DNA from: Streblospio benedicti
Taxonomy: Eukaryota; Annelida; Polychaeta; Spionida; Spionidae
Assembly (NCBI GenBank): GCA_019095985.1
Contig: CM032660.1
Coordinates: forward strand, 33,597,556 to 33,661,555
Length of the DNA stretch: 64,000 nt
Reading direction: 5' to 3'
Shown here piece by piece: positions 47,342 to 58,915 of this stretch. The translations under genes and the position numbers were made by a program. The notes under the pieces are model-generated. The model was given only the letters and a program-made list of their open reading frames with translations, was not told the origin of the DNA and did no database searches. The first letter of the stretch is position 1; each line of letters opens with the position of its first letter.

Positions 47342-50300
47342 TTATCCCTCCCTGCGTGGGTCACTGAGCCGCGGTCTGTGCTCGTCATCCAGGTCGCCGA
47401 TCCTGACCTGGGGCAGCACGTACATGAGACGTGCCATGAAGAAGGCGGCGTCCCTCCTCAGGTAGGTGAAGCTGCTCATGTAGAAGCGGATCTCCTCATT
47501 CAGCTCGTGCCAAAGCACGTCCTCGTACAGCACCATGATCAGCCGGTTCTTCCGGTGGGTGAAGTCGAAGGAGCGAGCTGTCACAAACTCCTGCATGCAG
47601 AACGTGCTCTGCATGAACGCTCGCGACACAATGCACAATGTCCTCTTGCTGTAGTGCACCGCTCGCTCCACGTTCTCACCAATGCAGGTTCCTGCCTGAA
47701 AAGAAAGGACACCAATACAGTAATTTGTCTTGAAAACATTCATACCTCGGATATATGAATTCTTCTAAACATCTTTACAATTTAAATCACCATGAATCAA
47801 TATATACTTCCAGCATACTTACAACTGTAAGTCATTTATTGACAGAGTAGTTCAATTAACACTATAGCTTCCACATGTCAAATGTCATCAAATGTTTAGA
47901 TGAACTTTAAAGTTTGTACAAACTGAATGCTGCTTGTGATTACGAACATGATTAACTGAGCTTTAACAAATAAAACACTGTAACATCTTGCATTTTAAAC
48001 CAAAGCTGTTCTCACCTGGAAGTCGAGTTCGTGGCAGCAGACACAGAAGCCGGCCCGGCCCAGGTCGGCCATCAGCTCTTGTGCAAACTCACTCTCCTCG
48101 TTACTGTAGGACAGGAACACGTCGAATCTCTTGTCTTCGTTCTCACATTCGTCTTTGTCAAAAGGGTGGAAGCCGTACTTGTTGTAAAGCCAGAACTTCC
48201 ACCGATACCGCCATTTATATGTCAGAACTCCAAGGAATACCAACATAGCAATGGAGAGCACTGCCGATGTTGGTCCGATTATTGTCCTATCACATATGAA
48301 ACTGGAATCTCCTAGTGCGACTACCATAGAACCTCTGTTATATATAGGACCATCACATATCGTGGACTTAATTTCATTGGAGTCTGCACTCTCAAGAATC
48401 CAAAATTTCATCCATCGAAGATCGCAATCACAATACCACGGGTTTCCATGCAAATATAAGGAGTCTGTGTTGACTCTAATCATTTGCCATTGCTCTGAAA
48501 GACTCCTTAGCTTGTTATTGCTTACATCGAAAATGTTCATTGTTGGATACTTAATGGTTTTATGATTTTCAAGGGGCTCACCTTGTTTGAAAGATGTAGC
48601 AATATCAATAGTGTGGATGCTGTTGTTTTGAAGAGAAAGAACTGAGACCATATTAGTCTTAATGGCTAGATGAGATAGACGGTTGAATGACAAATCAAGT
48701 TGCTTTAGATGAGGCATGATTGAAGTGAAAACCTCATCATCGATGTGAGTTATCTCGTTGTGTGTAAGATTTACAACATCCAAAGGGTATACGACGATTT
48801 CACCAAACGTGTGAAACATATCAGCTCTGATGTATTGAATATTATTGTGAGACATATACAGTCGTGTTAGTTTTGGAAATGAGGAAAAGAATCCATCCTC
48901 AATAGATGAAATTTGGTTGTCATCCAAGTTCATAAAGGTCAAGTTGTTGAGCATTATATGCCGGCCGTCTCTGCAAATAGACACTTTACCTAAGTGTCTC
49001 AGACTGTTGTTTGACAGGTCCAAAGTTTCAATGTTTGGAAATGCGCACAAGAATGATCGGTCAATGGAAGCGATCTGATTGTCTTGCATACGTAAAGCCT
49101 GTATTTTTAGAAACTCATGGGTAGGTTCCGATAATTCTTGTATATTGGTATATCTCATATGTATTGCAGTAAAGGGTAAAATACTTGGTAGAGTAGGAAG
49201 TGCTGTCATATGGGATTCTTCCATGAGCAGTACACAATCCTCTTGGTTAACATTCGTCGCAAATATGTTTGTCAGTCTTTCAAGTAGCCATTCATTCTGC
49301 ATCATGGTACAACCAACAGTCTCAAGTTTATAACCTGTAAATTGTTCGATGACATTACTATTTTGTTCGATAATATCATTAGTGCAATCAATACTAATAG
49401 TGTGGAGACTGTTTTGAAGAGAAATAACTGAGACCATATTAATCTTAATGGATAGATAGGACAGATTGTTGTGTGATAAATCCAGTTGCTTTAGATGAGG
49501 CATGATTGAAGTGAAAACCACATCATCGATGTGAACTATCTCGTTGTGTGTAAGATTCACAACATCCAAATTGACCATTTCACCAAACGTGGAAAACATA
49601 TCAGCGCTGATGTAATCAATATCATTGTGCGACATATTCAGCCATTTGAGGTTTGGAAATGAGGAAAAGAAGCCATGACCAATGTACGAAATACGATTAA
49701 AGGCAACATCTAATGAGTAAAGATGTGAGAGGGTAATAGTTTGGTTGTAATTTGTGTGAGCTGTGGTGTTGTTACTGGAAGACAGGAAAATACTGTTATT
49801 CAAACTCATCAGGTGATTATGAGCCATTGAAATCTTTTCAATGTTGGGAGTTGCTGCAAAAAGGCCGTCCTCAATAAATGAAATTTTAAACCCAAGTTTT
49901 TTTAANNNNNNNNNNNNNNNNNNNNNNNNNNNNNNNNNNNNNNNNNNNNNNNNNNNNNNNNNNNNNNNNNNNNNNNNNNNNNNNNNNNNNNNNNNNNNNN
50001 NNNNNTTTAAAAAAAAGGGACCTTTTAAAAGGGGAAAACCACCTTTTTTTTTTCTTTTAAAAATTTTTTTGGTGAAAAGTTTTTTAATTTTTCTTCCGTT
50101 TGGGTGGGGGTAAAGGGGATTTAAAAAACAACTTTTTTTTTTTTCCAAAGGGAAAAAAAAACCGAAAATTTTTTTTAAAACCAAACGTAAACAAAATAGT
50201 TTTTTTAAAAAAAATTTTTTAAAATTGTGAAAAAAAAAAATCTTTAATTTGGGGATTGGAAAAAAAGCCTCCTCAATAAAATGAAATTTTGGTTGTCATC

Positions 50301-51749
50301 CGTTCATGGGGTCAAGTTGTTGAGCATATATGCCGGGCTGCTCCTGCAACAGAATACTTTACCTAAATGTCTCAGACTGTTGTTTGACAGGTCCAAAGTT
50401 TCAATGTTTGGAAATGCGCACAAGAATGATCGGTCAATAGAAGTGATCTGATTGTCTTGCATAGACAATACCTGCAGTTTCAGAAACTCATGTGTAGGTT
50501 CCGATAATTCTTGTATATGGTTATATCTCATACTTATTGCAGTAAAGGGTAAAGTATTTGGTAAAGTAGGAAGTGTTGTCATATTGGAGTCTTCCATAAA
50601 GAGTACACAATTCTCCTGGGTACAGCCATCAGCAGCAAACTTGTCTCCTAGTCTTTTAAGTAGCATGTCATTCTGCATTTTGGTACACCCGACAGTCTCA
50701 AGTTTATAACCTGTAATTTGTTCAATAATGTTATTAGTATATTCGATAATATCACAAGTGTGATCAATACGAAGAGTGTGGATACTGTTGTTTTGAAGAG
50801 AAATAACTGAGACCAAATTAATCGAAACAGCTAGATAAGACAGACGGTTGTATGACAAATCCAGTTTCTTTAGATGAGGCATGATTGAAGTGAAAACCAC
50901 ATCATCAATGTGAGTTATCTCGTTGTGTGCTAGGTTCACAACATCCAAATTGACCATTTCACCAAACGTGGAAAACATATCAGCGCTGATGTAATCAATA
51001 TCATTGTGCGACATATTCAGCCATTTGAGGTTTGGAAATGAGGAAAAGAAGCCATGACCAATGTACGAAATACGATTAAAGGCAACATCTAATGAGTTAA
51101 GATGTGAGAGGGTAATAGTTTGGTTGTAATTTGTGTAAGCTGTGGTGATGTAACTGGAAGAAAGGAAAATACGCTTATCCAAAGTTGTAAGATAATTACA
51201 AGCCATAGAAATCTTTTCAATGTTGGGACTTGCTGAAAAGAAGCCGTCCTCAATAGATGAAATTTGGTTGGCATCCAAGTTCATAAAGGTCAAGTTGTTG
51301 AGCATTATATGCCGGTATTCTGTGCAAATAGACATTTTATCTAAATGTTTCAGATTGTTGAATGACAAGTCCAGAATTTCAATATTTGGAAATGCGCACA
51401 AGAATGATCGGTCAATAGAAGTGATCTGATTACCGTACAGATGTAATGTCTCTAGTTTCAGAAACTCATGGGTAGGTTCTGTTAATTCTTGTAAATGGTT
51501 AAACCTCATAGTTATTGCAGTAAGGGGTAAAATACTTGGTAAAGTATGAAGTGTTACCACGTTGGATGCATACATTGCCAGTTCACAATTCTGTTGGGAA
51601 GCATTTGCCGTAAACGTGTCTGCCCATCTTTCAAGTAGCATCACATTCTGCATCTTTGTACAACCGTCAGTATAAAGTGCACAATAGGTAAGTGGATTTT
51701 CACAATGGCAACTCAACAGTATGCTAAGGCTTAAGCACACATCCGCCAT
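47342..51749 (-). CDS. TLR-E: giant class II Toll-like receptor with at least three tandem ectodomain modules (interrupted by an assembly gap)
   Basis: Exon 1 runs 51749-48016 and exon 2 47695-47342 (117 codons plus stop), joined in phase 0 (GTGAGA donor, ttttcag acceptor). The start MADVCLSLSILLSCHC matches TLR-B. Module 1 (51749 to about 50766) has the N-cap GCTKMQNVMLLERW and eight or so LRRs. Then the cap returns without any LRRCT: module 2 begins at about 50765 (GYKLETVGCTKMQND), is broken by corrupt sequence and 100 N at 49906-50005, and resumes; module 3 begins at about 49392 (GYKLETVGCTMMQNE) and ends in the only LRRCT (NPWYCDCDLRWMKFWI), the membrane helix and the TIR (FDVFLSYSNEESEF, CCHELDFQ). 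Exon 2 ends DPRREG with a stop where TLR-C has Tyr. Apart from the gap zone each side reads through openly, so the gene may be functional. The frame across the gap cannot be judged. Confidence 0.75.
49890..50300. other. Assembly gap with corrupted flanks
   Basis: 49906-50005 is exactly 100 N. On both sides, mainly 50006-50300, the sequence is full of expanded homopolymers (ttttaaaaaaaaggg, aaaaaaaaaa), yet still tracks the LRR module: complement words resemble gatgacaaccaaatttc and 'cctcaatagatgaaattt' found elsewhere. It is best read as a low-quality read end, not biology. The open frame through it should not be used. Confidence 0.85.
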
Positions 51750-51950
51750 GTTGCATAGGCAAGTTTTTCTATTTCAATATAATGTATGAACAGACACAGT
51801 GAATGATCCTGTTGAACCGTAAACTTAATCCACTAGATTGCTGTCCATCACATTTCATGAAGTTAGTGGTGCCGAATTTCTCACAACAGACCAATCCGAG
51901 CATAATAATGTATCAAACGAAAGCATGAAATGAATCCATTATCCTGATAA
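51750..51950 (-). promoter_or_regulatory. Upstream block of TLR-E conserved with TLR-B
   Basis: Minus-strand sequence before the ATG shares several blocks with 23830-24019 (tggacagcaatctagtgg, attcggcacc, aatggattcatttcatgct). This marks B and E as sister genes at their 5' ends even though they lie in opposite orientation 25 kb apart. Confidence 0.4.
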
Positions 51951-52409
51951 ATAGTCTAATGTACACAATGATCTAAAAGTGATACATAAAATACGAGTTA
52001 AACTCCAAGTTATTCCAATGAGTACAATATATGGGTAAGTGCTTATCCAACAATTTCATAACAAGATGTGCACTCAGTATCCAAATGCATATTGGCACAG
52101 TAAACATAGCGCAGCTTTTCAAAGTAAATTCGAAAATGCAAAATGCATATTTAGATGCGGAAGTACAACTGGGGTTATAATTAATGGGGTTTTAAAGTGA
52201 TATAGGCGTATGAATCAACTATATAAGACTGTTCGACTAACATGTCAGTCATTAGTTAAGGGGTGTCAGGTATTTAGATCTGAATATTTTATGCATTTGA
52301 AGTTAAAATACGTATGGTTTGCGCAAGGGGTGCGGGTGTAGAAAGCGTGAATTACAAAAGAATTAGGATGTTGCAGCCCCCCTTAAAATATGCCCCCTCA
52401 CCTTTTTTA
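51951..52409. other. Spacer upstream of TLR-E
   Basis: AT-rich, no gene, RNA or clear repeat recognised. Confidence 0.4.
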
Positions 52410-52543
52410 TTGTCACGTAGCATGTCTAGTTGCGGTTTGGCTGGCTAAATATAGCAGCGTGCCGGCGCGGGTCTGATGGGTTTGCGAAGCTGAGGCATTG
52501 GATCACGGCTTTTCAGTGATGTAGGTCATGCAGAACGTGTGAT

Positions 52544-54652
52544 GTACAGTGAAACATGTCTTTCGTGGATACCTTCACAAGAACAGACATGGCAGACGTT
52601 ATTGAGAGAGGTTCACTTGGTGTATGCTATATAAGGAAGGTGAAAAGTGTCCGCATGAGACATGTGTCCGTAACTGTAGGCCATCAGCATGAACAAGTTC
52701 AACTGAACTTTAAAACCAAAGTTCTTTTGACCAAATCTAACACTCAAGCGCACATTTATAACAGTCTCCACTTCCGCAACCAGCTGGATCAGCACAACCC
52801 CAGAGATTGTATTCATCCCATGCCATAAATCATGTTTATATGGGTTTGAATGCAGAATACTTACTGTCAACTAGATCAAAAATGTTCAAAGAACACGGCG
52901 TCGCTAGAATAACGTTGACTTACGGGCAATTAAGATATATATATCGATACTTTGTATACTTTACAATTGAGAACTTTATGAATTTGAGGAGAAAACCTCA
53001 GAATGAATTTACAGCAGTGATCAGTACATTGCAATATCCACAAGTGTCATTGTCTATACCACATACTAAATATTGATTTGCTCAACAGCAAATAGCAAAC
53101 AGCACCAACTACATCGATACTTTTTTGCTGCTAATGAATTATTGATCCATGATTGTGCATTCAATACTAGTTAGAATGTTGAAATTCGATCATACATTAT
53201 TAAATAGCCATGTAGAAACTACACTTTAATTGGCAATGTGCCCAGAATCAAATCACTTCGGTGTCGCCTCATATCTCATAGTTGTGTAAAGTTTGAACAA
53301 AATCCGTTCATCGGTGAATGCTCTAGCTTGTCCAGAGACATATGTACACACATAGATTACATACAGACATACAAACGAACAAAACACAAAGCTTTCGAAT
53401 CAGCTACTGAAGTGACGCAAATTACATAATATTAACCTTGGCCTACTCTTAGTTTAACGATCCTGCAAGTCGACGCTCCAACCTGATCATAAAATCTGAT
53501 ATGATTGTTAATATGCAAACTCTACTCGTAATTCATCATTTAAAATGGCTTGATATATATGCTTCAAGGATTTCGATAATTTTAAGACGTCAAACATAAT
53601 GAATCTTTCTGATGATTTACAACAGATGTAAAAAGAAATTACTTGTATGCACTACCATGTTTTTAGAAACCGGTGCGTACTTTGAGAAAACCTATAACAG
53701 ACCTAACATACTACTTATAGCTTACAAGTGGAGATGTAATACATTTAAAAATAACTATATGTTTTCATATTGCCTTCCTAATGCTAGTCCATATCACTCT
53801 CATATTCAGGGGCGCAGTGGCACAACTTCGTTGCACAACATCCCCCTCCCTCAAACAGAAAAATGGAAGAAAAAAAAATGGAAAAAAATCATTTTCGTGA
53901 CTTGCATGGAGTATATACAGAGCTTCTTCTAAGAGGATTCCAAACCCATGAGTTTCACTGGTTGCGCCCACATCACTTTTCAAAAAAAAAATCGTGGATC
54001 TGCCAGAGTGGACACCAAAGGTGAAGTGTTAGTTACACCAGCTCGAATGTGCATTTCAATCTCTGGAATTCTGTCACCTAATTCGGTCAAACAGTACCGA
54101 ACGTTAAGGCTGAATCAGTCTTAGCTTTTTAACGTTACATAGAGAATGCATCGTAAAGGAGCAAACTACTGTGGAACCTCCAATTAAGACCACCTCTCTA
54201 TTACGACCACCTGTATAGCAAGACCATTCACGGTCCCAATCCTTCATAAAAACACCAATATTAGCCTCCGTAAAGAGGTGGCCAGTTCCGAGGGTGGTCT
54301 ACCCAGACAGCTTGTTCTGTAGCTGTCCTCGCGACATAACCACGTTTTAAGCATTGAAACATTGTTGTGAACGTGCATGTGATGTTTGTTGTTGTTGTTG
54401 AAAGGTGTGATTCAGGGTTATTTTGATTATGGTGAAAAGAACGCTTTGGTTTGAAAGGTAGAGTGGAAATTGTCTATGAGAATACCTCCCATGCAAGGAC
54501 ACCTGTCTTATACGGACGCGTGTGTTACTTCTTCTTTTCCCCGTGGCATATACCCCTGATATATAAAGGAGAAATAAAAATAATGACATATGATTCACTG
54601 GGACATGTTTCACCGTCTCGAAGCGTCCACATAAAACAGGTTCTACTCTACT
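52544..54652. mobile_element. Counterpart of the 40454-43366 element, more decayed
   Basis: Left end tacagtgaaacatgtc at 52544; right end complement of acaggttctactcta at about 54637-54652. The inverted ends are those of the copy at 40454-43366 with several mismatches. A pogo-like MITE relic lies inside at 54168-54312. Confidence 0.45.
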
Positions 54653-55114
54653 TAAAAAATAAACATAATTAGTTGCCAGTATTTTGCTGCAAGGCTGTCA
54701 ATAGAACAGGTGTACACAAATGGTTGGGAGTCGTTCGCAAATGACGTCATGGGGAGGGGGAGGGGATGACCTGGGGGGGGGTCAAGAAAAAAATGCCATC
54801 ATCGCATGGGGTGGGGTATGCAGACGTCATGGGTGATCTTTTGCATAAAATATTACATACGAAATGTCAATTTGGTCTGAATACTGATTTGTTGTCTGTG
54901 AGATTTCTCCCTTCGCCATTTTGATATCAGTAGTGGTAATTACGGACCGGGGAGGATGCACGAATAAGTAAAAATGCCATGTCACAGTGGGGACCCAGGG
55001 GGGGGGTGAAAAATAATGACTATAAAATGCCTGAAAATGCGATGACGCCATTTGTGAACGATCCGGATGGTTACATTGCTAGTCATTGAACCAGTCTTCA
55101 TACCCCAGCTTCAT

Positions 55115-55150
55115 ACTCGCTTTGTTTTTGTTTTTTCAGGTAAGTCCATG
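55115..55150 (+). other. Candidate recursive splice site, copy 2
   Basis: ctttgtttttgttttttcag followed directly by gtaagt: acceptor AG 55138-55139, donor GT 55140-55141. The pyrimidine tract differs in sequence from copy 1 (43480-43501) but keeps its character and the exact CAG/GTAAGT junction. Confidence 0.35.
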
Positions 55151-56409
55151 CTCTGTCAGGTGGTAAGTTCAGCATATTTCTGTCCTCTGGATAAACTAAA
55201 ACGTAGTTTGTAATATGACCAGTTTTCATCCAAATATGCTGCAATAAGACTCTTGTTTACACTGCAACGTTATCTACAAAGCATCATCTCGTGACTATGA
55301 CTAGTCACAAATATATATATTATGATATGACCTGGTATATCTTTGATTTGTGTCAACACTGTAATGTTAAATAACCTTAATACTATAAAAAAAAACTTTT
55401 GATTCTGTAATTTGATTGAGGTCATTATTATATCAAGTTCTGTAATTTGACGTTGGTCATAATATCAACCATAAAATGGACCATAAACTGATTTCTAGTT
55501 GTAATTATACCAATTATTGATAATATTGTTAATCAATGGAAATAATAATCTAAATCTATGTTTACAATAAAAATATAGAATATATATCATAATCATGATA
55601 TGAATGATAAAAATGAGTCTGAGATATTAGCTAAAATATAATATTAGCTAAAAACTACTAAATTTAAACCGTATTACTTGTTTTTTTTTTGAAAGACTAA
55701 GCAAAGAAAAGATAACTGTGGCATGCATGTTTCATGCTACAGTTTTGAGTTTTTCATATATTTTTTTTTAATTAAAAAAGAGGAAGAAAAAAATCTCGTG
55801 TCTATACGTGGACTAATCCACTGATTATTATTAAAATATTTATCAAAAAATGTTTATAAATATCTTCAGTAGGATATCTTTTACAGAAAATATTAGTCTT
55901 TTGTTTGTTTTTTTTGTTTTTTTTTGTATATATGTACGCGTTCTCGCTATTAAATTCGAGCTAATTCGTAAAACTGTAGGTCACGTTTTAGATTAATCTG
56001 GACAGTCAGATAAATTGTTCATGATCATCAACGCTGTTTGCGTTATGAATACGTTCACTACAGCGATGGTACCTTTCAATCAACTTGTATTTAGTTAAAT
56101 TGCGGATTTCCAACTCTCTCTTTTCACGCTGTCATGATTATATTACAAATGTGATCATGCCCCATTCAACTCCACCACTCCCACCCCCTCCTGATAAAAA
56201 CAAAACAACAACACAAAAACAAGTTGAGCTTCTCAACCCACCCATGGGTCACCCAAAGTTGTGTCCATACCGCCTTGGGCCGTGATAAATAGTAAATCCC
56301 TGATCATTAAATTCATTCATTAAACCTTTCTATCATGAACATAGGTATGGGTAAGAAAGCGTGTCCCGAGTAGTCCCTGTTTGTCAAGCATGTTTACTAA
56401 CAAAGGCAG

Positions 56410-56494
56410 CACGTGGTAATGTTGACGTGGAGTGACGCCTGCGCCCGTTGTGGGGAAGCACGTGTCTGGCCACGTGGTGCGTGATAAGCACGTG
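56410..56494. promoter_or_regulatory. Cluster of four CACGTG E-boxes
   Basis: CACGTG at 56410, 56459, 56471 and 56489 in an 85-bp GC-rich island within AT-rich DNA, 1.8 kb upstream of the promoter at 58.23 kb. Candidate distal element bound by bHLH-Zip factors; unproven. Confidence 0.4.
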
Positions 56495-58225
56495 GGTGGC
56501 GGCCCGGACTCCCAGTCTCTGGTGCCTGTACGCACGCTGCAGCCAATCAAAATGACTACATTTTCAGTACATTACAATGCAACAAATTGATGTGAGGACC
56601 TTACCCTTTGGTTGATGGTCTTTTACGTTGTAATATTTGTCTTCAATAAGTTGCCAAAATGGTGCAAAAAATAACAAAAGATGGCAGAACTGGTTGAAAC
56701 GTGTGTCCATGTGTCATTATGAAAGTAAATGTTGGTTAATCAGTGTTACACTTCTCATGTCTAGACACAGTATAGTGATAAATGTCTTATAAATAACTTA
56801 TATCATTATGTCAAGCTTAAGGTAAATCCATGAACTCCACTCCACTATTAATTATGTAATTATCCGTAAATTAATGCAAGTGTACATCATGTGCAGATCT
56901 AGATGGACAGGGCAGGCAGGGGCCGTGCCCCTCTTAAAATATTTCTCCAAAAATGTAATTTTATGAGATTCTTAAATTACTAGTGTCCGCAGGAATTTAA
57001 TGCGCCTATGAAAGCCAATGGTTGTCTACATGTACTCCCTTAGTGTACATATATGTTGATGTTTGTAATGATAAAAATACACTTACAAAAACAAAACAAA
57101 AGCTGTAAGAATTTCAGACAAAATCTTATCACGTATGATAGTGAAATTGAATATATCAATCTCATGAAAAACATTGTTTGTTTGAATTTATCACATAAAA
57201 CATGCTACTGGACCACTAATGGTTAGAACAGCGAAAGCGTTGCATAAAAAATGCCCTACTTCTGTACATGCAAAGTCGAGGAGGGTTGCATACAGTGTAT
57301 CGGGAACGAAATGGAATTGTCACTGATGCAGCAAACCACAGTCACCAGCATCAGTGTTTGTGGACCTACCACACCGAATGCTCCCCAGGGAGTTGAGCAA
57401 AACAATATAGAGTGTGACAAGGACGCTGCAAATGACCTGGTTTCATTGTAAAGGTACTCGATCGAGTACAATACGAGTGAATTGCGACTGTATATATAGA
57501 GCATTTACATATTATATTCAACAGTGCAATGTGGATTAGGGGGGAATGGGGGAAATTTAAAGGAAAGAGAGTCTCATTCAAACGTTGAATATCTCTCCGT
57601 ATGCAAAGGACATGTTCAAAAGTGTACTTGGCAACAGACCGCTGAATGGTCACAACTGACCTCATCAGCCGGCGCCCCAGTGATTGGTGGCATATTCCGT
57701 ATTGGTCACTACTCTATGAACAAACCACAGCATTTTTTTTTGTGGGGTTTGGGGGGGGGGGTATTTCCCTTCCTTTCTTTTTCTTTATTCGTTCTTTTAA
57801 AACAGTTTTTTATACTATTTTTACATTTTTCAAATAGTGATCTAATAACTTGTTAGATGTGACGAAACTATGAGTAACGAACTTTCAAGTTATATACCAG
57901 TAGCTTGAATCTGCATTGTAATATTTGTTCGCCACTATTTTACAACCCATAATCCCATGATATCTAAAAATAGACCGACAATTATGCAAATGAGTTGCCG
58001 GCTACACGTGTTCCGCGGTCCACTTATTGCGTCATTTGTTTACATCCGTCACGTGCTTCAGACAACAGAGGTCGCTGCTCTCCATCCATTCAATGCATTT
58101 GACAGACGATACACTCATGGTCAAAACACTCTATATCCAGTATATCGCGGATTAATTATATATCAAGTATATGTTAAACGGATATTAATAGTGCTCGAGG
58201 ATTTAGTGATATTGTTTTGAGTGGT
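56495..58225. other. Intergenic region upstream of the 58-61 kb gene
   Basis: Holds a 'gcagatctagatgg ... ggggccgtgcccc' repeat relic (about 56890-57010) of the 61299 MITE type and a T/G-rich tract (57730-57840). The open frame at 57251-57451 (66 codons, Cys-containing) has no splice or family support. Confidence 0.4.
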
Positions 58226-58228
58226 TGT

Positions 58229-58327
58229 GATATAAAAGTAGTATATAAGAGCAGTATTACGGTTCTGTTTCCTTTCTCAGTGGCAGCAGTCTGCATATTC
58301 GGAGTAGATTCTCATTTTCATAAAAAG
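58229..58327 (+). promoter_or_regulatory. TATA-type promoter and 5'UTR exon of the 59-61 kb gene
   Basis: gatataaaagta (58229-58240) and gtatataaga (58241-58250) are TATA-like. Transcription would start around 58260-58275. The sequence to 58327 ends aaaaag|gtgagt, a strong donor, and the next acceptor (tattacag, 59175) lies five bases before the first ATG. No ATG with a long frame occurs in this exon, so it is a non-coding leader. Confidence 0.5.
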
Positions 58328-58723
58328 GTGAGTAAGTTTTGTTTTTATCCCCGCACTTTTCCAAGTATGGATATGAGCACTATTGTATTTTGACTATGAA
58401 ATTACGCTTTAAAGAAGACTTGTTGATTTTCTTACATTATTTTGGGGCTCATTATCAATTGCAAGCTGTTGTCTTTGTTTATGAAAAGAGTAAAATTAAT
58501 TTAAATATGGATACAATCCAAATTTACTACAATTATCATTTCATTGATTATTGAAATTGAAAGCACGTTATTGCCAGACAGTCATGAAATTTTCCACACA
58601 TTTCTAGTATTTTCTCTGTCGTTCAAGTGAGTCAGAGTCATGTGCGCAATTCATCCATTTTGTCGTCTGCTAAACTTTATTGTCGTCTGCTTTGTGAATC
58701 TATATTTAGACTGCCATTGTGTG

Positions 58724-58915
58724 TACAGTGGAACCTCCCTACAACGACCTGTCTTTTGAGCGGTTTCAAAACTACTTTTACTTTAGTATGCATTTTATGC
58801 AAAATAAACTGATGCAATACAATAGAGAGGTTGTCTCCTTAAGGAGTTATACGGTTAGTGGTCTTAAACTGGGAAGAGTGATATTATTATGGAGTTGCTC
58901 TCTTTAGAGAGTTAA
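58724..58915. mobile_element. pogo-like MITE relic in intron 1
   Basis: Starts tacagtggaacctccctaca; the right part has gagaggttgtctcc and ctctctttagagagtt words but no clean right end. Confidence 0.45.

Larger units (their letters stand above)
52410..56065. repeat. Segmental duplication, copy 2 (upstream of TLR-E)
   Basis: Colinear with 40228-44130 in the same orientation, see there for anchors. In both places the block starts within about 1 kb upstream of a minus-strand TLR, so the duplicated unit was probably 'TLR plus upstream DNA'. Copy 2 is shorter, lacks the LINE fragment and one MITE, and has no CGG expansion. Confidence 0.8.

Noticed and set aside
49995-50184. Lys/Phe-rich start of the TLR-E reading frame next to the gap
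   Set aside because: Low-quality homopolymer sequence and Ns, not a real N-terminus; the true start is at 51749.
57251-57451. Small Cys-containing open frame upstream of the 58-kb gene
   Set aside because: No signal peptide, splice support or relative; could not be distinguished from chance.
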